From: Paracoccus aminovorans
Lineage (GTDB): Bacteria > Pseudomonadota > Alphaproteobacteria > Rhodobacterales > Rhodobacteraceae
NCBI RefSeq assembly: GCF_900005615.1
Contig: NZ_LN832559.1
Location: forward strand, 2,324,837-2,388,836
Direction of reading: 5' to 3'
Length of the DNA: 64,000 nt
Part shown: piece by piece, positions 36,889 through 46,447 of the stretch
How the letters are laid out: the number at the start of each line of letters is the position of its first letter
Numbering within the stretch: position 1 is the first letter of the stretch
Notes under the pieces: model-generated
What the model saw: only the letters and a program-made list of their open reading frames with translations
Told to the model about the DNA's origin: nothing
The model's database searches: none
Position numbers and translations under genes: made by a program

Positions 36889-37551
36889 TCAAGGGCTAAG
36901 ACGGTCGACGTGCCAGAAACTTTGCACCACCTCCTGAGGGGATTCGTGCAATGCTTTGTTTTCAATGTCATAATCCGCCCGCGTCCAGCGAAAGCGGTCA
37001 TGCAGCCGGAAAGCGCCGTCGGCCCAGAATTCCATCTGCACCGGCCGGATGCGATAGCCGCCCCAATGCGGCGGCCGCGGCGGCTTCAATCCAAGGTTGA
37101 TTCCCTGCCGCGCCACCTCGGCCATCAGCGCGCCGCGGCTTTCCAGCGGCCGGCTCTGGCGCGAGGCCCAGGCCCCGATCCGCGACTGCAGGGCGCGCGA
37201 GCCGTAATAGGCGTCGGCCAGTTCCGGCTCGACGCGGGAGACCGAGCCGCGCACCCGGATCTGCCGGCGCAGGGACTTCCAATGCATGACGAAGGCGGCG
37301 GTGCCGGTCGCATCGATCTCGACCGCCTTGGCGCTTTCGAAATTGGTGTAGAAGACGAAGGCGCCGTCCGTGCCCGCGCCCTCGATCTCCTTCAGCAACA
37401 CCATCCGCACATCGGGCAGGCCCTGGGCATCGACGGTGGCCAGCGCGATGGCATTGGGGTCGTTCGGCTCGGTCCGTTCGGCCTCGGCCAGCCAGGCGCG
37501 GGCGATGGCAAAGGGGTCGTCCCCGGCGAAAATTCCATCCCGGTCGCTCAT
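36889..37551 (-). CDS. pdxH: Pyridoxamine 5'-phosphate oxidase
   Basis: PdxH oxidises PNP or PMP to pyridoxal phosphate with FMN. The 220-residue protein has the FMN/PLP motifs [11 protein letters not shown] (about 48), [13 protein letters not shown] (about 67), [10 protein letters not shown] (about 130) and [15 protein letters not shown] (about 163). The C-terminus replaces the usual arginine-rich end with an atypical stretch ([14 protein letters not shown]) before HVDRLSP. The divergent fabI gene starts 84 bp away. Confidence 0.9.
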   Translation of the reverse strand: MSDRDGIFAGDDPFAIARAWLAEAERTEPNDPNAIALATVDAQGLPDVRMVLLKEIEGAGTDGAFVFYTNFESAKAVEIDATGTAAFVMHWKSLRRQIRVRGSVSRVEPELADAYYGSRALQSRIGAWASRQSRPLESRGALMAEVARQGINLGLKPPRPPHWGGYRIRPVQMEFWADGAFRLHDRFRWTRADYDIENKALHESPQEVVQSFWHVDRLSP

Positions 37552-37634
37552 GGCAGCGCAATCACCGACACTTGATGCCTCCTTGCAGTTGTCCTAATCC
37601 TGCTGAAAACCGAAGAAGCGCAAGGGGCAGCATC

Positions 37635-38462
37635 ATGTCAAGTGAAGCCGGTATCGGGCTGATGAAAGGGCGTCGCGGCCTCATCATGGGACTGGCGAAC
37701 GACAAGTCGATCGCCTGGGGCATCGCCAAGGCCCTGGCCGACCAGGGCGCGGAGCTGGCCTTTTCCTATCAGGGCGAGGCGTTGAAGCGCCGGGTCGAGC
37801 CGTTGGCGGCCCAGCTCGGCTCGGACCTGCTGGCCGAATGCGACGTCTCGGACGAGGCGTCCATCGACGCGCTCTTCGCCGCCATCGGCGCGCGCTGGGA
37901 CAGCATCGACTTCATCGTCCATGCCATCGGATTTTCCGACAAGGACCAGCTGCGCGGCCGCTATGCCGATACGACGCGCGACAACTTCCTGATGACGATG
38001 GACATTTCCGTCTATTCCTTCACCGCCGTCGCCCGCCGCGCGGCCGCGATGATGCCGCCGGGCGGGTCCATGCTGACCCTGACCTATTACGGGGCCGAGC
38101 GCGTCATGCCGCATTACAACGTCATGGGCGTGGCCAAGGCGGCGCTGGAGGCCTCGGTGCGCTATCTGGCCGAGGATTTCGGCAAGGACGGCATCCGCGT
38201 CAACGCCATCTCGGCCGGGCCGATCAAGACGTTGGCAGCCAGCGGCATCGGCGATTTCCGCTATATCCTGAAATGGAACGAGCTGAACTCGCCCCTGCGA
38301 CGCAACGTCAGTCAGGACGAGGTCGGCAAGTCGGCGCTGTATCTGCTGTCGGATCTGGGCTCGGGCGTGACCGGCGAGACGCATCACGTCGATTCGGGCT
38401 ATCACATCGTCGGCATGAAGGCCGTCGACGCGCCGGACATCGCCACGACGAAAAAGGACTGA
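37635..38462 (+). CDS. fabI: Enoyl-[acyl-carrier-protein] reductase (NADH)
   Basis: FabI catalyses the last reduction of fatty-acid elongation. Start at ATG 37635, 275 residues. It has the modified Rossmann motif GLANDKSIAWGIAKAL (about 19-34). The catalytic Tyr-x6-Lys pair is in YNVMGVAK (about 160-167), and the C-terminal TGETHHVDSGYHIVGM segment is intact. LysE and gpt genes follow closely on the same strand. Confidence 0.95.
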   Translation: MSSEAGIGLMKGRRGLIMGLANDKSIAWGIAKALADQGAELAFSYQGEALKRRVEPLAAQLGSDLLAECDVSDEASIDALFAAIGARWDSIDFIVHAIGFSDKDQLRGRYADTTRDNFLMTMDISVYSFTAVARRAAAMMPPGGSMLTLTYYGAERVMPHYNVMGVAKAALEASVRYLAEDFGKDGIRVNAISAGPIKTLAASGIGDFRYILKWNELNSPLRRNVSQDEVGKSALYLLSDLGSGVTGETHHVDSGYHIVGMKAVDAPDIATTKKD

Positions 38463-38471
38463 TCCCCGGCG

Positions 38472-39071
38472 ATGAGCGTCGAGCAGGTCATCGCGCTTGT
38501 CTCGGCGCTGTCGCTGGCGATCCTGACGCCGGGGCCGGCGATCATCGCCACGGTCCAGACCGCCTTCGCCCATGGCCGCGAGCGTGCTCTGCCCTATGCG
38601 CTGGGGCTGGCATTCGGCGCCTCGCTGTGGTGCGTCGCGGCGCTCGGCGGCCTGGCGGTGGTCTTCCGGCTGCACCCGGCGCTGTTCGCAGGGATGAAGA
38701 TCCTCGGCGGGCTCTACCTGCTGTGGTTCGCCTGGGCGCTGTGGCGCGCCTCGACCCGGCCGCTGCCGCCGGCGGCGGCGGGCGCCAAGGGCTTTTTCGG
38801 CGGCATCGCGCTGAATCTCTCGAATCCCAAGCCGGCGCTGTTCTATGCCGCGCTGATCCTCTCGGTCTTTCCCGAGCCGATGGCGCCCGCGCGCCAGACC
38901 CTGGTCTATGGCCTTTGCCTGGCGACCGAGCTGTTCTGGTATGCGCTGGTCGCGGTTCTGATGTCGACAGCGCCGATGCGCGCGCGCTATTTTGCCGCCA
39001 AGACCTGGATCGACCGGGCCGCCGGCCTCGCCATGGCGCTGCTGGGTTTTCTGTTGATCGTCAAACACTAA
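38472..39071 (+). CDS. LysE/RhtB-family exporter
   Basis: This 199-residue membrane protein has about six predicted helices and the LysE signature near the N-terminus (ILTPGPAIIATVQTAFAHGR) plus GGIALNLSNPKPALFYAAL. Members export amino acids or derivatives; the substrate is not predictable. It starts 10 bp after fabI and ends 10 bp before gpt, so it is probably part of the same transcript. Confidence 0.85.
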   Translation: MSVEQVIALVSALSLAILTPGPAIIATVQTAFAHGRERALPYALGLAFGASLWCVAALGGLAVVFRLHPALFAGMKILGGLYLLWFAWALWRASTRPLPPAAAGAKGFFGGIALNLSNPKPALFYAALILSVFPEPMAPARQTLVYGLCLATELFWYALVAVLMSTAPMRARYFAAKTWIDRAAGLAMALLGFLLIVKH

Positions 39072-39080
39072 GGAGCCAGC

Positions 39081-39578
39081 ATGAACGATCGCCTGCCCCA
39101 TGAACGCGGATTCCACATCAGCTGGGACCAGATCCACCGCGACTCGCGCGCGCTCGCGTGGCGGCTGGAAGACCGCCCGTGGCGCGCGATCCTGGCCATC
39201 ACCCGCGGCGGGCTGGTGCCGGCGATGATCGTCGCGCGCGAGCTGGACATCCGGGTGATCGACACGATCTCGGTGAAATCCTATCGCGGCAAGGGCGGGC
39301 AGGAACGCGGCGACGTCACGGTGCTGAAGGCCCCCGACCCGGCGGTGATGCAGGACGGAGACGGCATCCTGGTGGTGGACGACCTCGTCGATTCCGGCCG
39401 CACGCTGGAGCATGTGCGCACCATGTATCCCAAGGCGCATTTCGCCACCGTCTATGCCAAGCCCAAGGGCCGGCCGATGGTGCAGACCTATGTCACCGAG
39501 GTCAGCCAGGACACCTGGATCTTCTTTCCCTGGGACATGGCGCTGCAATATGTCCAGCCCTATCGGGGCGAGGATTGA
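39081..39578 (+). CDS. gpt: Xanthine (guanine) phosphoribosyltransferase
   Basis: This 165-residue purine-salvage enzyme transfers PRPP to xanthine or guanine. The PRPP-binding motif [17 protein letters not shown] is at about 91-107 and the N-terminal [17 protein letters not shown] loop at about 36-52. The AAGGAG ribosome-binding site precedes the ATG. The stop overlaps the DUF2127 start (TGATG at 39576-39580). Confidence 0.92.
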   Translation: MNDRLPHERGFHISWDQIHRDSRALAWRLEDRPWRAILAITRGGLVPAMIVARELDIRVIDTISVKSYRGKGGQERGDVTVLKAPDPAVMQDGDGILVVDDLVDSGRTLEHVRTMYPKAHFATVYAKPKGRPMVQTYVTEVSQDTWIFFPWDMALQYVQPYRGED

Positions 39579-40054
39579 TGAAGCATATCCAGGGCAAGCA
39601 CGGACCGCTGCACTGGCTGTTCGAGTCGACCCTGCTGCTGAAATCCGTCTTTGCGCTGTTCGAGATCGCGGCGGGCGCCGGGCTGTGGTGGCTGCCGCAC
39701 CGGCGCATTGCCGATTTCACCGCATGGCTGACCCGCAACGAGCTGATCGAGGGCCACCACAGCCCGGTCTATGCGCGGGTGGCCGCGGCGCTGGCCGAGT
39801 TCTCGGCGGCAAGCCAGCATTTCTATGCCTTCTACCTGCTCGGCCATGGCGCGATCAAGCTGGTGATCCTGCTGATGCTGATGCGGCGGGTCGCCTTCGC
39901 CTATCCGCTGGGGATCGTGGTCTTTGCCGGTTTCATCGCCATGCAGATGCACCGTTGGACGCACACCCATTCCCCGGCGCTGCTGGCGCTTTCGGTGCTG
40001 GACGCGGTGGTGATCTGGCTGACCTGGCGCGAGTGGCGCGGCAAGACCGGCTGA
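39578..40054 (+). CDS. DUF2127 membrane protein
   Basis: This 158-residue protein has about four predicted transmembrane helices (e.g. LLLKSVFALFEIAAGAGLWW, GAIKLVILLMLMRRVAFAYP). The N-terminal GPLHWLFESTLLLKSVFALF and FYAFYLLGHGAIKL are typical of DUF2127. Function unknown. It is translationally coupled to gpt and ends the fabI-lysE-gpt cluster. Confidence 0.8.
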   Translation: MKHIQGKHGPLHWLFESTLLLKSVFALFEIAAGAGLWWLPHRRIADFTAWLTRNELIEGHHSPVYARVAAALAEFSAASQHFYAFYLLGHGAIKLVILLMLMRRVAFAYPLGIVVFAGFIAMQMHRWTHTHSPALLALSVLDAVVIWLTWREWRGKTG

Positions 40055-40301
40055 ACCTGGGGCAACGGCGCCCGTTGCCCGGCCGCTCGGCGGGCGCGAT
40101 CCATTTGGCCGGGATTTTCACTGCGAAGAGCATGCCGTGGGCATACACCTCCCCTGCTCGGCTGCGCGCCGCCGTGGCAAGGCGCCCGGCAAAGCTGTGG
40201 CTGGCCCAGCGGCGAAATGCGGGTTGTGCACAAGGCTGCCGGCCGGAGCTCGATGACGCCATCCGATGCCGGTCAGGATCGCAGCATCGACCGAATGGCC
40301 T

Positions 40302-40620
40302 CTACGTGTTCCTTCCCGGCATCTGGAGGATGGGGTTGAGGGTGAATCGATCCAGCTCTGAAGTCCGGATTTTGCGGACGCCTTCATAAGGAGCAAACCC
40401 GCCGAGGGTCTTGAGCCTGCGCGCAAAGGGCCATGCTGCCGTGGAGTCCGGCTGCGGAGCTGAAGCGCTTGAGGGTCGCGTTCCTTATGGTTCGTTCCAT
40501 CCGCCGGCCGGCCCGTTGGTTCAAGGATGGTTGGCCTTGTCGGGCGGTGTTCGATACCATTGGCCTCGCAGATCATGTCGAAGCGCATCGGCCTGGAATG
40601 GATGCGGTTGCGGAAGGCTG
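40302..40620 (-). pseudogene. IS481-like transposase C-terminal remnant
   Basis: On the minus strand the fragments CEANGIEHRPTRPTILEPTG, MERTIRNATLKRF and RRLKTLGGFAPYEGVRKIRT, then DRFTLNPILQMPGRNT and TAG, match the C-terminal half of IS481-family integrase-core transposases in order, in shifting frames. Only a few hundred bases survive. The stretch 40055-40301 shows nothing recognisable. Confidence 0.6.
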
Positions 40621-40624
40621 CTCC

Positions 40625-40745
40625 GGTCGGATTCCGCGGGCGCGTCACGCCACCGCAACCCATTGCGGTCGATGAAAATAATTCCGCTTAGCACCCTGCG
40701 GCCATCAACCCTCGGGTTGCTGTGGGACTTCGGGAAACAGGGCTC
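40625..40745 (-). pseudogene. IS5-family (IS427-like) transposase N-terminal fragment
   Basis: The minus strand reads FPKSHSNPRVDGRRVLSGII, then FIDRNGLRWRDAPAESD, the N-terminal segment of the same transposase type found at 56038-56798. The fragment abuts the IS481-like remnant. Confidence 0.6.
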
Positions 40746-40810
40746 GAAGCGCCATTAGGAACTGGCCTGGATCGACACCTGGAACATCCCGCGCGACGGG
40801 CCGGCACCGG

Positions 40811-41887
40811 TCACCCACGGGCGCGGAAGACCTCGCGGATGGTCTTGATGACGCCAGGCTCGTGCACCCGATAGCCGGGCAGGGTCGAGATCGACTCGGC
40901 GAATTCGGGGCCTTGCATCACCGCCAGCACCCGCGCCATCGCCGGGTGGCCCAGAATTTGGCAGCGGCAGACGAAGACGTAATCCTCGATCAGCAGCGGC
41001 ACGAAATCCAGCCCGAACTGCCGCGCCGCCGCCTCGACCCCGAAGGCCACATCGGCGAAACCCGAGGCGACATAGGCGGCCACCGCGGCATGGGTGAATT
41101 CGGCATGCGAATAGCCGTTGATCGCCGCAGGAGAGACCTGCCGCAGCGCCAATATCTGGTCCAGCAGGATGCGCGTGCCGGAATCCGGGTCGCGGTTGAC
41201 GAAATGCACCTCGGGCCGGGCCAGATCCTCGACCGAGCGGATGTCCAGCGGATTGCCCTGTTTCACGATCAGCCCCATCTCGCGGGTGACGAAGGAAATC
41301 ACGCGGTGATCGTTGTGGTCCAGCCAGCCCCGGGTCATGGCCACGGTGCGGGCGCGCAACTCGCCCCGCGGGAGATGGATCCCGGCCAGGTCGCAGCTGT
41401 CCTCGGCCAACGAGACCAGCGAATTGGCGTTCGAGACATAGCGGAAGTCCACCCCGCTCTCGAAATCGCGCGCCAGCAATTCGCGCAGCTTCGGCACCGC
41501 GAAGCCGTGGCTGGCGCGCACCCGCAGCACCAGGCGGCCCGAGGACAGCGTCTGGTTCACCTCGGTCTGCAACTCCTGGCTGAGGTTCTGCAGCAATGGC
41601 CGCAGCCGCGCCTCCAGCCGTTCGGCGGCCCAGACCAGCTTGTCGCCGAAAGGGGTCAGGCTGGTGCCGCTGCCCTGCCGGCGTTCCACCAGCGGCGCCT
41701 CGAAGAAGGCGGACCATTTCTCGATCAGGTTCCAGGCGTGGCGGTAGGACATGCCCGCCCGCGCCGCGGCGACAGACAGTTTCCCGGTGCTGCGGATGTC
41801 GGACAGAAGGTCCAGCGTGATCTCCAGCCCCCGCGTCTCGCCGCTGCGCTGGAACCGCCAGACCGGGGCGATCTCGACCTTGATCAT
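40811..41887 (-). CDS. ModE/LysR-type HTH regulator with periplasmic-binding-like domain
   Basis: 358 residues from the ATG at 41885-41887 (behind AAGGTGAGC). The N-terminal winged helix (LDLLSDIRSTGKLSVAAARA, YRHAWNLIEKW) is of the ModE/LysR kind. From about residue 115 a PBP-like domain follows (LVLRVRASHGFAVPKLRELL, VNRDPDSGTRILLDQIL, VAAYVASGFADVAFGVEAAA), the type found in one-component molybdate/tungstate-linked regulators. It lies divergent from the formate dehydrogenase genes, whose catalytic subunit needs a Mo or W cofactor, so it is the likely regulator of that operon, sensing an oxyanion or pterin ligand. That link is inferred. Confidence 0.75.
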   Translation of the reverse strand: MIKVEIAPVWRFQRSGETRGLEITLDLLSDIRSTGKLSVAAARAGMSYRHAWNLIEKWSAFFEAPLVERRQGSGTSLTPFGDKLVWAAERLEARLRPLLQNLSQELQTEVNQTLSSGRLVLRVRASHGFAVPKLRELLARDFESGVDFRYVSNANSLVSLAEDSCDLAGIHLPRGELRARTVAMTRGWLDHNDHRVISFVTREMGLIVKQGNPLDIRSVEDLARPEVHFVNRDPDSGTRILLDQILALRQVSPAAINGYSHAEFTHAAVAAYVASGFADVAFGVEAAARQFGLDFVPLLIEDYVFVCRCQILGHPAMARVLAVMQGPEFAESISTLPGYRVHEPGVIKTIREVFRARG

Positions 41888-42585
41888 CCTGCTCACCTTA
41901 TGAATCCCTGTTCATGTCTTTGGCGTTTCTGTCCGGCAGCACAATCTACAGCCGGCAAGGAAGATATCGGAAATTTTCATAAAATTCCTGGCAATTTTTT
42001 TCCAAGCCAGCAGAATTTCACCAAATGCCAATGAAAATCCTGCGCCAGCGCCAAAAATGATATGAACTCTATTGCATGACATGGGCGATACTCGCCTGCG
42101 AGGCCCGCCGTCTGCGGCCCGGCACAGGCGGATCGAGCAACACGCCACCGCCGGTGAACCGCCGCACGCCCGTATTACGAATCGAGAACCGGTCGGCGCC
42201 GGCATGATCTTGTCGGCGCCGGGCATCCGCTCATCAGGTTCCGGTGGATACGCACGATCAGTTCTCTGCGGTCGTGGATGGCGCCGGTTGGCGGTCCGTC
42301 CAGCGACGTGTCGCCGGAGAACGTGATGATACCGGCACCTGCACGAACCACGCCAGCGACGGCCGGCTGCCTCGAACGGCCGAACCGGGACGCCAAGCGT
42401 TCGCGACCAAGATCGGCGACCAGAAGGGACATCACGCTGTTTTTCGGCGGCGGCCCGGTGATGGCGGATCAATGCGCCGTCCAGGCCTCCACGAGCGCAG
42501 GCGTTGAATTATGAAAAACGTTTCATATGTCACTCTCAATCCGGATCGTAGTAAACTGGCTTCGAGGACTGAAGGGGAGGACGTC
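41888..42585. promoter_or_regulatory. Divergent regulatory region of the formate dehydrogenase locus
   Basis: No supported gene lies in these 698 bases. The part next to the regulator gene (41940-42080) is markedly AT-richer than its surroundings and holds an imperfect palindrome GGAAATTTTCATAAAATTCC at 41969-41988. A second, perfect repeat ATGAAA-AACG-TTTCAT lies at 42511-42526, 60 bp before the catalytic-subunit ATG. Both are candidate operators. A minus-strand frame at 42175-42435 has no recognisable domain and is not called. Confidence 0.4.
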
Positions 42586-44574
42586 ATGGGCCGACAGGGA
42601 AAGCAGAATTACACGCGGCTGACCGAGCCGCTTGTCCGCGACAATGGTGTCCTGCGACCCGCGTCCTGGGATGAGGCCATCGATCGCGCGGCCGAGGGTT
42701 TCCGCCGCAATCTCGATCTCCACGGCCCCGATGCATTCGGCATGTTCTCGTGCTCTCGTGCGACCAACGAGATGAACTTCATCGCCCAGAAGTTCGCGCG
42801 GGCGGTCATTGGCACCAACAACATCGACTCCTGCAACCGCACCTGACATGCTCCTAGTGTCGCCGGTCTGGTGCACGTATTCGGAGCTGGCGGGGGCACC
42901 TCGTCCTATCGCGAGATCGAAGATGCCGATCTCATCGTCTTCTGGGGCTCCAACGCCCGGGAAGCGCATCCGATCTTTTTCCATCACGCCCTGAAGGCGA
43001 TCAACAAGGGCGCCAAGGTCTATGGGGTTGATCCCCGCCGGTCGAAGACGGCCGAATGGGCCGACGTCTGGCTTGGCCTGGATGTCGGGACCGACATCGC
43101 CCTGGCCTATGGCATCGGCCGCGAGATCATCCACGCGGGGCTGGCCAACGAGGAATTCATCAGGAACGCCTCGACCGGGTTCGAGGACTATGTCGCCGCA
43201 TGCGAGCCGTGGACGCTGGAGGTCACCTCGCGCGAGACGGGCGTGCCCGCGGACCTGATCCGCGAATTCGCGCATGACTATGCCAAGGCCGAGCGCGCGC
43301 AGCTGTGCTGGACGCTCGGCATCACCGAGCATCACAACGGCACCGACAACGTGCGGGCGCTGTGCAACCTCGCGCTGCTGACCGGCCAGGTCGGCCGCTG
43401 GGGGGCGGGCCTGGTTCCGGTGCGCGGCCAGAACAACGTCCAGGGCGGCGGCGACATGGGGGCGATCCCCAAGAACCTGCCGGGGTTCCAGGATGTTGGC
43501 AACCCCGAGCATCGGGCGAAGTTCGAGCGCATGTGGGGTGTCCCGATCCCCTCGAAATACGGCCTGACGCTGTCGGAAATGATGGAGGAGATGGACGAGG
43601 GTCACCTGACCAACGTCTATATCATCGGCGAGAACCCGGTGCAGTCCGATGCCGACAGCGCGGCGGTGACCCGGCGGTTGCAGGGCCTCGACCATCTGGT
43701 CGTGCAGGACATCTTCCTGACCAAGACCGCCACCTTCGCCGATGTGGTGCTGCCCTCCACCGCGGCCTGGTGCGAGAGCGAGGGCACCTTCACCAACAGC
43801 GAGCGTCGGGTGCAGCGCGGGCGCAAGGCGCTGGAGCCGCCCGGGGAGGCCAAGGACGACATCGAGATCATGCGCCTGATCGCGGCGCGTCTGGGACATG
43901 CCTGGCCGATACAGACTGCGGAGCAGGTCTGGGACGAGCTGCGCGCATTGTCGCCGGCGCATCATGGCATGTCCTACCGCGTGCTCGAGGAACGAGGCGG
44001 CGTGCGATGGCCCTTCCCCGACGAGAACGGGCCCGAGATCGCGTTCCTGCACGGCCGGCTGTGGGAGAAGGATCCCGAAAAGCGCGGGCGCCCTGCCCCG
44101 TTCGGCATCGTCGAGCACAGGCTTCCGGTGGACAAGCTGAATGACGAGTTCCCGTTGCGGCTGACGACCGGCCGGCGGCTGACCGACTACAACACCGGCG
44201 TGCAGTCCGGCGGCTTCAACTCTCCGATCCGTGTCGGCGCCTGCATCGACATGTCCCCCGAGGACATGGCCCGGCTCGGCATCAACGAGGGCGAGGTGGT
44301 CCGGGTGGCCTCGCGCCGGGGTGCCGTGCTGGCGCCGGCACGCCGGGATCCGGGCCTGCGTCCGGGCTTGCTGTTCATGGCCTGCAACTTCCCCGATGAG
44401 GTGGACACCAATCTGCTGACCATCGAGGCGAACGACCCGATCTCCAAGACCGCCGAGTTCAAGGCGACGGCGGTCAAAGTGGAAAAGACCAACGAGGCCC
44501 TGCCCGAAGACGACGGCATCGAGGACTTCGTCAAACGCGAGCGGCAGAACAGCGAACTCTTGATCGCCAGCTAG
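42586..44574 (+). CDS. fdhA: Formate dehydrogenase catalytic (Mo/W-bisMGD) subunit with in-frame UGA, probable selenoprotein
   Basis: Reading UGA 42844-42846 as Sec gives 662 residues with Sec at position 87. The start is the ATG at 42586 behind GGGGAGG. The sequence around the UGA (NNIDSCNRT-U-HAPSVAGL) aligns with the active-site Cys/Sec-His of the formate dehydrogenase family. Both sides of the UGA are the same frame and family, continuing with GAGGGTSSYREIEDADLIVF, CWTLGITEHHNGTDNV and VRGQNNVQGGGDMG. The molybdopterin-dinucleotide-binding C-terminus (PLRLTTGRRLTDYNTGVQSG) is complete. The Fe4S4 domain that normally opens this chain is absent and encoded at 46444. The enzyme would oxidise formate to CO2 with NAD+. 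Confidence 0.85.
42844..42876 (+). promoter_or_regulatory. UGA codon plus bSECIS-like hairpin
   Basis: Ten bases after the UGA a hairpin forms: GUG (42857-42859), a single bulged U (42860), then CGCC (42861-42864), loop GGUCU (42865-42869), and GGUGCAC (42870-42876). All pairs form, with one G-U. The Escherichia fdhF element has the same design: a short stem with one bulged U, a GGUCU-containing loop, and 11 nt from UGA to stem. The codons CCT AGT just after the UGA are unusual for this gene, consistent with RNA-level constraint. Confidence 0.75.
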
Positions 44575-44590
44575 CCAGGAAGGACGAACC

Positions 44591-46447
44591 GTGGACCTGA
44601 AGTTCTCCGACGCCGAGCCGTCAGCGGAGGAACGCGATGCCGTCGACCGGCGGCTTGGCGGCCCGGGCGAGGGCGGCTGGCATGGCGGCCAGCGCGACGA
44701 GCTGGACCTTCGTCGCGCGCATGGCGGCCGCGCGGCGCGAAGCCGGCGGCACCTCGTCATGGAGGTGCTGCATGCGGTGAACGACCGCACCGGCTGGATC
44801 AGTCACGGCGCGCTGAACTATATCGGCAGGCGGCTCAGCATGTCGGCGGCCGATGTCTACAGCGTCGCGACCTTCTATGCGCTGTTCTCGACCAGCCCCC
44901 GGCCGCAGCGCATCGTCCACGTCTGCACCGACGTCGCCTGCATGGCGCGCGGATCGAAGGAGGTCTGCGCCAGCCTCGAAGAGCGGCTGGGTCCGGCCGG
45001 TGCCGCGAACGGCTGGAAGCACAGCCCCTGCCTTGGCGTCTGCGAGCGTGCGCCGGCCGCTCTGGCGGTAGAGGCCGGCGATCCGCCCCATGAACACCTG
45101 ATCGGACCCGCCGGCGCCGACGAGATCGCCCTGGCGCTGAGCGCCGGACCCGCGGCCCTAGCGGCCGAGGCACCCCCGGCCATGGCCGTGCCGCAGGCCG
45201 GTGAGGCAGGGTTGATGCTGCTGCGGCGCGTCGGTCAGGTCGATCCGGAAAGCCTGGACGACTATCTTGCGGCCGATGGTTACGCCGGTCTGCGGCGGGC
45301 GGTCGAGATGGGGCCTGCGCAGGTCATCGCCGAAGTCAAGGAATCCCGGCTGATGGGCCGCGGCGGCGCGGCCTTCCCGGCGGGCATCAAATGGGAAAGC
45401 ACGGCCAATCAGCCGGCGACGCCCCGCTATCTCGTCTGCAACGCCGACGAGAGCGAGCCCGGCACCTTCAAGGACCGGGCGATCCTCGAAGGCGATCCGT
45501 TCTTGCTGATCGAGTCGATGACCATCGCCGGCTTCGCCATCGGCGCCGCGCGGGGCTATATCTACCTGCGCGGCGAATATCCCCGCGCCTATCGGCTTCT
45601 GTCCAACGCCATCGAACGCGCCCGCGAACGCGGCTTTCTCGGCGTCGATATCCTGGGCACGGGCTGGAGCTACGATCTGGAGATCCGGCGCGGTGCCGGC
45701 GCCTATATCTGCGGCGAGGAGACCGCGATCTTCAACTCGATCGAGGGCTATCGCGGCGAGCCGCGCAGCAAGCCGCCCTTCCCGTTCGAGGCCGGGCTCT
45801 TCGGCAAGCCGACCGTCGTCAACAACGTCGAGACCCTGTGCAATGTGCCTTTGATCATGCGGATCGGCGCCAAGGCATACACCGGGATCGGGACCGAGGG
45901 CTCGACCGGGCCCAAGCTGTTCTGCGTTTCGGGCAATCTCGTGCGCCCCGGCGTCTATGAGGTGCCGTTCGGCGCCACCCTGGGCCAGATCCTCGACCTG
46001 GCCGGCGGCGTCACGCCGGGCCGAAAGCTGCAGGCGGTGCTGCTGGGCGGCGCGGCGGGCGGGTTCGTGCGCCCCGACGAACTCGACATCCCGCTGACCT
46101 TCGAAGGCGCCCGCGCCAACGGCACCACCCTCGGCTCGGGCGTGGTGCTGGCCCTTGACGACAGCGTCGATCTGCCCGGCATCCTGCTGCGCATCGCGCG
46201 CTTCTTCCGGGACGAATCCTGCGGCCAATGCGTCCCCTGCCGGGTGGGCACGGTGCGCCAGGAAGAGGCGTTGCTGCGCATCATCCGCAACCGCCAGGAT
46301 GCCGCGGCCAAGGGACAGGATGTCGACCTGCTGCGCGATATCGGCTTGGTGATGAAGGATTCCTCGATCTGCGGTCTTGGCCAGGCCGCCTGGAACGCCG
46401 TCGAGTCGGCCATCGACCGCCTTGGCATACTGGAGGAAAGCAGATGA
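44591..46447 (+). CDS. fdhB: NAD-reducing formate dehydrogenase beta subunit (NuoE-NuoF fusion)
   Basis: 618 residues from the GTG at 44591 (behind AGGAAGGACG). Residues ~50-200 are a NuoE-like thioredoxin-fold domain with the [2Fe-2S] cysteines in CTDVAC and CLGVC. Residues ~240-618 are NuoF-like, with the FMN/NADH motifs GRGGAAFPAGIKW, NADESEPGTFKDR and GAGAYICGEETA, and the [4Fe-4S] ligands CGQCVPC plus a distal ICGLG cysteine. It resembles the fused beta subunit of Methylobacterium FDH1. It lies 16 bp after fdhA and overlaps the next gene by four bases. Confidence 0.93.
   Translation: MDLKFSDAEPSAEERDAVDRRLGGPGEGGWHGGQRDELDLRRAHGGRAARSRRHLVMEVLHAVNDRTGWISHGALNYIGRRLSMSAADVYSVATFYALFSTSPRPQRIVHVCTDVACMARGSKEVCASLEERLGPAGAANGWKHSPCLGVCERAPAALAVEAGDPPHEHLIGPAGADEIALALSAGPAALAAEAPPAMAVPQAGEAGLMLLRRVGQVDPESLDDYLAADGYAGLRRAVEMGPAQVIAEVKESRLMGRGGAAFPAGIKWESTANQPATPRYLVCNADESEPGTFKDRAILEGDPFLLIESMTIAGFAIGAARGYIYLRGEYPRAYRLLSNAIERARERGFLGVDILGTGWSYDLEIRRGAGAYICGEETAIFNSIEGYRGEPRSKPPFPFEAGLFGKPTVVNNVETLCNVPLIMRIGAKAYTGIGTEGSTGPKLFCVSGNLVRPGVYEVPFGATLGQILDLAGGVTPGRKLQAVLLGGAAGGFVRPDELDIPLTFEGARANGTTLGSGVVLALDDSVDLPGILLRIARFFRDESCGQCVPCRVGTVRQEEALLRIIRNRQDAAAKGQDVDLLRDIGLVMKDSSICGLGQAAWNAVESAIDRLGILEESR

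Noticed and set aside
42175..42435. Minus-strand 86-codon gene between the regulator and fdhA
   Set aside because: No recognisable domain, and it lies in the probable regulatory gap; GC-rich DNA gives many such frames.
42456..42472. FNR box upstream of fdhA (GTGAT...ATCAA)
   Set aside because: The half-sites are separated by five bases instead of four and the first half-site is imperfect, so the match is probably chance.
42511..42846. A complete short protein ending at the UGA, or fdhA as a simple pseudogene
   Set aside because: The frame and family similarity continue without change after the UGA, the codon falls exactly on the active-site Sec/Cys position, no other disruption is seen in 662 codons, and a SECIS-like hairpin follows at the expected distance.
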